A stretch of DNA of 64,000 bases from Furcasterigmium furcatum. Lineage: Eukaryota; Ascomycota; Sordariomycetes; Glomerellales; Plectosphaerellaceae. Positions 55,739 to 64,000 of the stretch are shown here, one piece after another (position 1 is the first letter of the stretch; each line of letters starts with the position of its first letter). The stretch lies in the NCBI GenBank assembly GCA_001599815.1, contig BCIA01000006.1, positions 994,961 through 1,058,960 of the forward strand, given 5' to 3'. The notes beneath the pieces were generated by a model that worked only from the letters and a program-made list of their open reading frames with translations, did no database searches and was not told where the DNA came from. The position numbers and the translations under genes were made by a program.

Positions 55739-56401
55739 TGTCACTGTCAATAGTATCTTGGTTCTTAGATTGGTGCACCTGGTGCTTCGGGAATGGTACA
55801 TCTGCCTGGCAGATATATTGGAATCCAACAGTTCTTTCTGACCACTTGTTCTTCGTGCCGTGATCATAGTAGGAGATCATGTATTCGTATTCATCCATGG
55901 CTACCCAAAACACAGTACTACTCGTAGTATTGTCACACATCGTAACTATCAAGCATATGACAGCTGACCTGGTTATTTTACGGTTACCTGAGTTGCTTTC
56001 ATCTACATACCCACGAACACGTAGCTTAGCCTCGCTTTTATGAGTCCGACCCAAGCTTGTTGCATAACATAACAGGTCAACGTGGCACGAATCGTCGACG
56101 GATAGTTGTGAGTGCATATTGGTGAGTGTGATCTGTTGACCTCATCCCCCGATACCTAATTTTTAGAGAACAACGGCCAACATACACATCTGATCGTCCC
56201 GTTACCTAATACTATGCAAACTCACTGCACTCGACCCTAATACCAATTTCTTGGTTACTGTATTGAATCCTCCCCCGTTGAGAACCCTCCTCGTCGTGAA
56301 ATTTCAAGGAAGCCTCGCACCTTGAGAAAATCGTGGTGTATGCGCAAAAACGACGCCTTGAAGAGCCGTGCAACGATCAACCAGGCCCGGTTCAGTGCCG
56401 T
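55739..56401. other. 3' region between convergent genes
   Basis: AT-rich 663 nt between the stops of the amidohydrolase (plus) and the Dal5-type MFS gene (minus). One open frame (55710-56117, minus) is motif-free and partly antisense to the amidohydrolase 3' end. Confidence 0.5.
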
Positions 56402-58188
56402 CTAGTACACGTAACGGAAGCGGGCCCTCTGCTCCCGGTCAGTGGCGTCCTGCAGCTCCTCTCCAAGAGAGCCGGTGGCTTCGTTCTCGGCCGGAGGAAA
56501 CTCCTTATCCCTGGACCGGTTCTGCCACATGAGATAGCCCTGCAGCACCATCGGCAGGACAATAAGCAAGGCGAAGCAGATGAAATGCGCCAAAAAGACG
56601 GACTGGTACCGGGGCGCCTCGGACTTTTTGTACAGCTGGGGCGCGATGATCTGCCCGGCGCACCAGCCCATGAAGGAGAGTGCCGAGGCCGTGCTCTTCT
56701 TTGTGAAACCGGCGTAGTTGGCGCTGATCATGACCATCATCAGGCTGAAACTCACGCTGTGTGTGCTGAGGAGGTAGAAAGACACGAGCCTGCCGGTCTG
56801 GTTGCCGTCGGGGAGGGTGTACAGCAGAACGCCGCCGATGAGGCCGGGGATCTGGGACAGAGCCATGACCCAGCAGCGCGTGTGCTTGAATCTCGAGACG
56901 AACCAGCCGGAGAAAAGAACGGAGATGAGCTGGATGACGCCCTGGGGCATGTTCAGCAGAGTGGTGTTGATGGCACTGTACCCGAAGCCGTGGATGACGA
57001 TGGATCCGTAGGAAGCGATGCCGCCGGCAGGGATTGTGTTGAGGAGGGCAATGCCAAAGATGAGTATCGTCTGGGGGTCAGTGAGAGCCTCGACAAACTG
57101 GTGGCACTTCCACTTGTGGTTCGCGAACCCGGTCCTGTTCTGGAGCACCCGCAGGACGGCGATCTCCCTCTCGGCGTCGGTGAGCCAGCGGGCCGTCATG
57201 GGATCGTTCGGCAGGAAGAAGAGCAGCACAACCCCGTAGACGAGCGTGATCGATCCGAAGATGATGAAGTACCAGATCCAGCTGCCCAGGTTGCCGTACG
57301 TTATGTGGCCGACACCGTAGCCGATGAGACCGCCGAGAATCTGGCCGACGGCGTTTCCGACGAACCAGTAGCTGACGCGAGCGGGTTGCTCGTCACGGGT
57401 GTACCACTGGGACGTGATGATGATGAATGCTGGGTTGATGCAGGATTCGACACTGCCGAGGAGGAATCGGACCGTCATGAGCGCGGCGAAGGAGCGGCAC
57501 GCGGCCGTACACATGAGGACGACACCCCAGAGAATCACCATGACGGAGACGAACCGGCCGATGGGGAAGAGTTGCAGACAGCGGGAGATGATAGGCTGGG
57601 AGACCATGTATGCTGTCGAGACATGCAGTGTTAGCTGCCGCACCGGCGTGTTGTAGTATGGGATACGTACCGATATAGAAGATGGAGCCGCTGGCCCAAC
57701 TGTACTGATTTCCGACGAGGTGCTGCAGAGAAGAGGTAAGCAACTGGTATACTTATAGGAAGAGAACCGAACGATCTTCCTCGTTTTTCTCTCTCCTATC
57801 GCGTGGGAAACTCACATTGTCTTCCCTCAGCCCGAAGTTGGCCGAGTAAGAGAGCGCCTGCTTGTCCATGAAATTGAGAGTGTACGTGATGAAGAGCTGT
57901 CAAATCCGTCAGCCAAGCGTCTCCAAAACGCCAACTCAAACAACATACCAGAGGCATCAGCGTCATGTCTATTTTACGGAGAACACGCCGGCTCTCCTCG
58001 TCAGATACAGTGAGATGGGAGACCCCGCGGTCCATGACGAAGCGCAAGGCATCGTCAGCGCCCGTGTCGGTGGTCGGGGATAACTTCAGCGCCTCGCCAT
58101 CGTCGCGAAGAGAAGCGGGCGCGACGTCACCACTCTCGCGGCGCGACACGCCCGCCTTCTCGGAGAGGGTCTTGGTGGGCCCTGCCAT
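56402..58188 (-). CDS. MFS permease, Dal5 / anion:cation symporter type
   Basis: Exons 58188-57949, 57896-57816, 57722-57671 and 57612-56402 give about 527 aa. Features of the allantoate/nicotinate permease (ACS) family are LFITYTLNFMDKQALSYSANFGLRED in the first helix region, YSWASGSIFYIAYMVSQP, MTVRFLLGSVESCINPAFIIITSQWYTRDEQPARVSYWF and the late block TKKSTASALSFMGWCAGQIIAPQL. Known relatives move allantoate, dipeptides, nicotinate, pantothenate or aromatic acids. The N-terminal 80 residues are acidic and cytosolic. It is divergent from the C45 acyltransferase-like gene over 981 nt, which suggests a shared substrate, for example an N-acyl or peptide-like compound; this is inference. Confidence 0.93.
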
Positions 58189-59169
58189 GGTTGATGCCTT
58201 GTGCTACAACTTGGAAGTCTTGGTCGCGAGGGTCTGTGTGTCCGTTTGACAAGGCAACAGGCCACCGTCTCCGGATAGTAGGTAGTAGGGCGTGGGCTTG
58301 ATGCTGAGAGATGAGAAGACAGCTTGGGCCTGGGTGTCATGATACCATGGGCAGCTTCCCGTTCGTTTGGGGTGTTTCTCGCGACTCTTTATACATGATA
58401 TGTCCTTGCTTTTGCGAGTCGAAGTATGTGAGGCCCGGGAGACGCAGGATGGTTACTCGTTATCGTCCGCCAAGGAACTATTCATTGCCAGGCGAAGAAC
58501 TTTGATGTCCCCCGCAATGCGGGTCGTTTCTTTCTCCGCAAAAGATAAGTAGCACTAGTATAACTTAGTTTCGACCAGTTTACTAACTGACTTGCGTGAC
58601 CACTGACCTGGTACTTAGCGTCGCGCTCAGGCTGTGCTCTCCAAGCGCTGAGGGGGGAGTGTGAGCCCGACTCATCCACCATGTGATCCGGGGACAACTC
58701 TGTGGTACTTCCCCACGTTCAGCAGGATGAGAGGGCTTCTACAAGCTTGGGCCTAACGCTACCGCTTTGTTCGCAAGTACCCGTCGGGGGGCCAACGGGT
58801 ATGCTTGCTAGTACTGAAGTGCTCGTTCTTTGGCGAGGTCGCAACTATACTTTCCCAAAATGGCAACTATTGAGCCGAGCGAGCCGAGCCCAGCACCCAG
58901 GATGGAGTCCCGAGTCCCGACGAGGGAACAACTCCGAACTTCTTCGCTCGGCAAAACAGCAGACCCCGAATACTGACATTGCGAGTAGTTGGGAATGGCA
59001 CTCTCGACTCGGCATCCCGTTGCGCCCTGCGTCTGCGTGGCGGCGCTCTTGATCGCGTAGATAAACCTTGCAATAACACTTGCTGTGAATCCTTGGAGAA
59101 CCCATGTTCGTGTCACCGTCACACTTTCAAAAACCATAAACAAAAGATTAGATCAACCGTTCCAACACC
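58189..59169. promoter_or_regulatory. Divergent promoter of Dal5-type permease and C45 gene
   Basis: 981 nt between two divergent starts. I see no coding sequence. It contains imperfect AT-rich tracts but no site I would name. Confidence 0.45.
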
Positions 59170-60543
59170 ATGGTATCTACTCCCCGCGTTCAGTACGAGC
59201 ACATCATCGTGTCGGGCCTCCCGGGAGATCGGGGCAGGCAATATGGCCGCAAGGCCGCCGACAAGATCCGCAAGAACATTGCCCACTACCTTGAGCCTGG
59301 GCAACTCCCGTCCTGGGAGGACGTTGTCCGGTACATCCACGCCATTTACATTCCGGCGCTGAAAAGCCACTTCCCCAGCGCCCTAGAGGAGATGAAGGGC
59401 ATTGCTGAAGGCGCCGGCGTCACACTTGAAGAAATCGTCATGGTGAACGCCCGGTACGACCTCTCTCGTGCCCCAGGTGGCTCCAGATACAGGCCTCATC
59501 CCGGATCCGCCACTGCGGTTAAGATGACGCCAAGACAAATACCGGCCAGACTGCCCCTGCGGCCTGCTGTTCAGTACAAGGCTCCAGTCTCCCAAGCCTC
59601 CACCGTCCGGCCATCGGTCGAGTGTACCCCCCGCAGCAGCTTCAGCAGCGGCATGCACCTCTCCGAGTACGAGTATGAGAATGACGATGCCAACGAGTGC
59701 ACCAGCGCCGCCTTCCTGTCGCCCACGACCGCAGAAGGCGGCGTCATCTGCGCCCAGAACTGGGACATCTCCTCGTACCTCTACAAGGACGACCTCGTCA
59801 TCCTGCTCGAGGTCCACCCGGATCCCTCCGAGGGCAAGCCCTCCATGTTTCTCGTCACCGAAGCCGGCCAGCTAGGCAGGTCAGGCATGAACTCGGCCGG
59901 GCTGGGGCTCTGCGCCAACGCCCTGAACTCGTCGGCCGACTACGCGCCCTCGGCAGACGACGACAAGCATAAAACCCCTTGCCTGCCCATCGCCCTCCTC
60001 CGCCGGCTGTACCTCGAGTCAAAATCCTTCCCTCAGGCAATCCAGGCCGTCGTCAATGCCCCGCGACATGTCTCCGGGAACCTCACCCTGGCCACCGCCG
60101 AAGGCTTCGCCATGTGCCTCGAGCTGACCCCCCACGAGGCTTTCATCCTGACAGCTGCCGAGGGGGACAGGAACTTCATCGTTCATTCGAACCACTACCT
60201 CCACCCGGCCGTCAAAGCGAGGTCCAGGTCCGACCTGTACGACACGTACCCCGGCGGTAGCAGCTGGTACCGCCACGTCCGCTTCCAGCAAGGCATCCAA
60301 AAGTACACCAATGGCCGGGTGGACACCAAGGCGCTGAGGCTGGCCTTCTCGGACCATCTGGGCTTTCCTCAGGCCCTGTGCCAGCACGTGGACGAGTCTC
60401 CAGGGACCGGCCTGCCGGGGTACCCGTTCAAGGGCAGCATGACGGTCGCCTGTGTCATGTATGACCTGACCCGGAGGGTAATTACGACTTGCAAGGGAAA
60501 CCCCTGCACGGGTGTGTTCGAGTCGTACCGTCTTGATCAGTGA
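59170..60543 (+). CDS. C45 acyl-CoA:6-aminopenicillanate acyltransferase-like enzyme
   Basis: A single exon of 457 aa. It is an N-terminal-nucleophile hydrolase of the penicillin acyltransferase (peptidase C45) family. Matching blocks are GRQYGRKAADKI, EEMKGIAEGAGVTLEEIVMVNARYD, the nucleophile Cys177 in ANECTSAAFL, VICAQNWDIS and GQLGRSGMNSAGLGLCANAL. In the Penicillium enzyme the chain is cut just before this cysteine and the two parts form the active enzyme, moving an acyl group between a side chain and 6-APA or hydrolysing it. Between NARYDLS and the nucleophile there is a Pro/Ser-rich insert of about 75 residues, longer than in the classic enzyme. No PTS1 tail (ends RLDQ). No penicillin-biosynthesis genes are in view, so an amide hydrolase or acyl-transfer role is more likely. 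Confidence 0.88.
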   Translation: MVSTPRVQYEHIIVSGLPGDRGRQYGRKAADKIRKNIAHYLEPGQLPSWEDVVRYIHAIYIPALKSHFPSALEEMKGIAEGAGVTLEEIVMVNARYDLSRAPGGSRYRPHPGSATAVKMTPRQIPARLPLRPAVQYKAPVSQASTVRPSVECTPRSSFSSGMHLSEYEYENDDANECTSAAFLSPTTAEGGVICAQNWDISSYLYKDDLVILLEVHPDPSEGKPSMFLVTEAGQLGRSGMNSAGLGLCANALNSSADYAPSADDDKHKTPCLPIALLRRLYLESKSFPQAIQAVVNAPRHVSGNLTLATAEGFAMCLELTPHEAFILTAAEGDRNFIVHSNHYLHPAVKARSRSDLYDTYPGGSSWYRHVRFQQGIQKYTNGRVDTKALRLAFSDHLGFPQALCQHVDESPGTGLPGYPFKGSMTVACVMYDLTRRVITTCKGNPCTGVFESYRLDQ

Positions 60544-60688
60544 GACAGGATGAAAACGGGCCGTGGTGGCATGTATCCCCGAAGAGAAGCTGCCTGTAGA
60601 ATGTAAAAGCCGGAATCTTCGTATATAGACCTCGACTAGTCTGCTGTAGCAATGAACTTCTGTCCGACATAACAGTACAGAAAAGCAA

Positions 60689-62742
60689 CTAAAGGATGAA
60701 AAGCCCCGTCGTCTGCTCCATCACTGCCCGCAGGTCCTCTCGCACGCCTGACCTATTCTGCCGCTCGAGAATGGTCTCGAGGAGGACACGCGTCTTGTAC
60801 AAGTTCCTCCCCCAGGGCTCTGCGTCACGGAGAGCACGGAGGGTCCAGCCCTGGTAGACGGGGTCCGGGCAGTGAATGGCCGCGAGGAATATGAGGTGCG
60901 GCCACACGGCCTGCGGGGAGTCTGGGCGTGCCGTGTTCACCCGGTTCGCGAGGCGGATGACCCGGAGGGCGCAGTCGGCCGAAGGCGGGAACTCGTCGAC
61001 GGGCATGGTCGTGGGGGGCGGGCGGTAGTCCTGGTAGAGCATGACGGCGACGTAGTAAGTGGCCAGAAGCATCATGGCGTTGTAGTGATTCGACGTCACG
61101 TCTGGCATGGCCGACACGGACCCGAGGGCCACGGCGGATACGGCATCGGCGACCGAGGTGCGCTTGTCGCTCAGTTCGGCGCGGAGGAGCCTCAGGCTGG
61201 TGTCCACGGCTGTCCATCCCTGCTGCGCGCCGCTGGACCCCTCTTGCCAGAACTTTAGCAGTTTGATCTGGCCCATGACCATCCTCAGGCGCAAGGCCAG
61301 GGCGAGCGTCGATTCATAGCGCGGAGGCTGGGCCGCGCCATGATGGCTTTCGGAGGCGGCCTTTTCGATGAGGTCGTAGATGTACGGGCAACTCCTGAGG
61401 CAGCCGAGCAAGCGGCCTCCCTGGCCGAAAAAGGCCGCACGCGCATCGAACGCGCTCATCCATACGATGGTGCGAGCGCCGAACGGTCCGACGCAGGCCA
61501 TGGCCTGTTCCGAGGTGCACTCGGTGAAGAGCCGCTGTAGAAGGTCTGACGCGTGGCTGAGAAGGTTGCAAAACTGGTCTGTCCCATCGGCACGGAGGAT
61601 CTCGTGCTGCAGCAGAAACCAGACCGTGATCAATGTCACCTCGAGATGCTGGCCGGGGTGAGGGTCGTTTAAGAGGAGGTTCGTCGCACGGGCGCAGCGT
61701 TCCTCGGCGTCGCGGGTAGATCTATTCTCGGTCTGAGCCAGGTGGAGGCTGCTCCAGGCCAACATGGCTTGGAAGAGCTGCTGGTGAGATAGGGCGAGGG
61801 TAGAGAATATCGTCGTGTAAACATTTTCATGCCGTGACTTCTGCATCTTGGAGAATCCCGTCATCGTGTTCAGATAGTGTCGCAACGGCTCGCTGTCCTC
61901 GGGACTGATTTCGACATGGCCCTGGGCGTCGAGTCCCGAATCTCCGGACTGATCTAGCGGCCTCGTTGGCAATAGGCCAGCACTCAACGCCATGCCATCA
62001 TTTGCCGCTAAGATGTCTGTACTGCCGATATGGAGGTCTTGAAAGGTGGTTATGGTGGCCGCGGTGCCTCCGCCGATATTCACTCCGCCATACGACCGAT
62101 TCTGAGTTTGCAGAGGGCCTGGAGGGGTCACCTGTTCAAACTCGGGATCAGTCGTGAGATCCATGAGGCCCCAGGGATCGTCGAATAGATCCATGATGGC
62201 TTCTTGTGGGATGCCATCACTTTCGGCGAAATGTATGAAAGGGACATCTGGCTGGATCAAGGCCTGGCTGCCGGGTTGACTGGGGCCTTGCACCAGCTCC
62301 GCCTCTCGTGGAGGTTCGTCTGGCGGCCCATTCTCATCTTCTGTTGGTTGTTGATCATCCGACTGTTTATACGGTTCGGCGAATCTTATGTTGTATCTCC
62401 TCTTGCGCCCGGAGGTTGGTGGTGCTTCAAAGACGCAGTCCAACTGCAGTCGACAGCACGCGAGGCATTCCGGCTTCTGTTCGTCGCACCGCACCTTTCG
62501 CCGGCGGCAGTTTTGACAGCCTTGTCGTATGTCAGAATTTGATTGAACCGGTGAAGAGGGGGTAAAGGGATGGATGATGCCCTCATGAGGGATGTGGTCG
62601 GTCGCTCGGTATGAGACGGAGACTCACCAGTCTTCTTCCTGCGGGGCCCAGGATTTGCCTTATGAAGGGAACTGGGCTCGTGTGTTTCATCCTCTACTGC
62701 CGTGGTGTGGTCGTGCTGATTCATTCTGGTCCCAGACTTCAT
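60689..62742 (-). CDS. Zn2Cys6 transcription factor next to the C45 gene
   Basis: Exons 62742-62628 and 62520-60689 (107-nt intron) give about 648 aa. The zinc cluster at residues 40-67 (CQNCRRRKVRC, then CLACCRLQLDC) has exact C-x2-C-x6-C-x6-C-x2-C-x6-C spacing; the first cysteine comes right after the splice. A basic stretch (PRRKK and GRKRR) surrounds it as nuclear signal and linker. The large C-terminal part is the alpha-helical fungal regulatory domain seen in ARCA-like/Upc2-like factors (for example LSHQQLFQAMLAWSSLHLA and a WPLFxA-like segment VWPHLIFLAAIHC). The ATG at 62742 was chosen; 62775 and 62829 are in-frame alternatives. Its 3' end faces the C45 gene with 145 nt between, so it may control the C45/Dal5 pair. 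Confidence 0.9.
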
Positions 62743-64000
62743 CGAGAGGTAATGATGTGTTGATGTCAGAAGCATCGTCGGGATCCAATTGCTCGCAAGG
62801 TTCCGGGAAACCTCCACTAATACTCCCACGCTAACTCCTCCTCTGCTTACCTAACATCATAAGTGCCAAGAGTGCCAGAGTAACAGGAAAGGCATATTAA
62901 TTGAGTGAGGTCAGAAATGAGCCGAAGTGTGAAGTTTTGACCCTTCATCTTGGCAGCGTGCTTCCGGAGCCCTTGCGTCCCGGGTATATAGTACTTCGAT
63001 ACTGCATAGATGTCCGCTGGGTCATGGTTCAGTATGGCCATTGGCCGGCGGGGATGCGGTGTCCGGTTTGGATAATGAGCCGATAAAACCAATGTGAGAG
63101 AAAGTTGGAATGGCCTGGTGACGAATGCGTTCACCATGTGTGGTGGCTGTGGATAGAGCCGCGACGAGAAGTGTCGTTGGAAGAGATGGCTTTCTCTCGA
63201 TAACTCGGCGCACAGTGCCAACTTCAAGCCGGCTAATTCCTGCATACTTTCTCTCACAAGGTCTCCAAACCTGACTGGGTGGGACTTTTGGCGACGAAGA
63301 AATAGTTGCAGAGGGGGAGTTTGGGTGCATGCAGTCAAGCATCTAACATGGGCCAGATGCCCAGCCCGTCCCTCGCCCCAGCTTGCCCAGTGAGTGAAGA
63401 GAGATGCATCGATCTTGCGGAGGCGGTGTGTGTTTCTAAAATGGAGAGCTTTCGCATAATTTTCGTGTGTCCTGGCTCCGTGATATGGTACGCATTGTAA
63501 TTTGAAGCCCTGGCTGCCCCCTTCTCCTCACCCCTCTCTGCACGACATCGCACGCGGCATCTTGATTCCCCGAGGATACTGCAAATGGCATGCCCAGATG
63601 TGCCGGAGTGCCGGACCGTTGTGTGCTCCCCCAGGATGCGATCATGCGGGGGAGGGCGGGGGAACTGCCAGGGGGCAATCTCCATCCAGGGGCAGCGGGT
63701 GGCTGAGTCGAAGGCAGATCCAGATCTTGCTCGGACTTTGTGGCACTTGGATCGTGGTCGTTGGACAAACTGGAGATCGACTCTATGCTTGTCTCAATGG
63801 CTAAAACCTCGAGAGGTAACATCTTCCCCGGAAACCCCAGAAACATTATCTGAACCATCTGACTCTCCCAAGCCGATGCTCTGGGGTTTCCGGGGTCCCA
63901 AGTATACGCGGTGGTGTGATTCGCCCTTGTCCTCTCCCCAACTATTCAAACTCCGTTCCTGATCCGACCTCGACCTGCATGATGCAGATCTCTACCCCTA
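62743..64000. other. Terminal intergenic region
   Basis: This holds the promoter of the Zn2Cys6 gene and unassigned DNA to the window edge. A 163-codon minus frame (63338-62847) and a 140-codon minus frame (63858-63436) have no motif and no codon pattern that sets them apart. A gene starting beyond the window cannot be excluded. Confidence 0.4.

Noticed and set aside
56333..57634. 433-codon open frame on the plus strand
   Set aside because: Antisense to the Dal5-type permease; composition (Glu/Asp/Gly/Arg-rich) is that of a reverse-strand shadow.
62847..63338. 163-codon frame on the minus strand upstream of the second regulator
   Set aside because: No motif, no leader or splice evidence, and it lies where the regulator's promoter is expected.

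Overview
The window is nuclear DNA of a filamentous ascomycete (Pezizomycotina, most like a plant-associated Sordariomycete). The evidence is 21 spliced or single-exon protein genes on both strands, introns mostly of 48-110 nt with GT..AG ends and CTGAC/CTAAC-like branch sites, two fungal Zn2Cys6 regulators, CFEM, CBM1 and DUF7708 proteins, and a Fot/pogo-type DNA transposon. I saw no rRNA, convincing tRNA, operon or CRISPR array. All exon borders are my own manual splice calls; reading frame was checked across every junction.

Layout. 0.3-16 kb holds mixed single genes: a CBM1-only secreted peptide, a large AAA+ ATPase, a DUF7708 (fungal STAND-like) protein, a secreted I9 inhibitor-like peptide, a secreted 5'-nucleotidase, a 3.7-kb gene-free stretch and a Git3/Gpr1-like seven-helix receptor. 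17-31.4 kb is a compact carbohydrate block: MFS permease of the quinate/sugar-acid type, Zn2Cys6 regulator, DUF2264 protein, GH88 unsaturated glucuronyl hydrolase, GH2 beta-glucuronidase and a second MFS sugar transporter. This looks like a fungal glucuronide or uronic-acid glycan utilisation cluster and is the most interesting system here. About 32 kb holds a chimeric relic: a decayed piece of the secreted-protein gene found 1.5 kb downstream, fused to a decayed 3' end of a quinate-permease-type MFS gene.

33.6-42.4 kb is an oxidoreductase group: secreted protein, aldehyde dehydrogenase divergent from a zinc alcohol dehydrogenase that carries an in-frame TAG, a membrane-anchored SDR and a cytochrome P450. 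43.0-44.9 kb is an inactivated Fot/pogo-like transposon with perfect 46-bp inverted repeats and a TA target duplication. 45-46 kb is a CFEM GPI-type cell-wall protein.

47.5-62.7 kb is a second possible functional block: ABCC (MRP-type) exporter divergent from a two-part amidohydrolase (the kind often labelled CE9), Dal5-type MFS permease divergent from a C45 acyl-CoA:6-APA acyltransferase-like enzyme, and a second Zn2Cys6 regulator converging on that enzyme. Uptake, amide or ester bond processing, efflux and local regulation fit together, but the substrate cannot be read from the sequence. The last 1.2 kb has no supportable gene.
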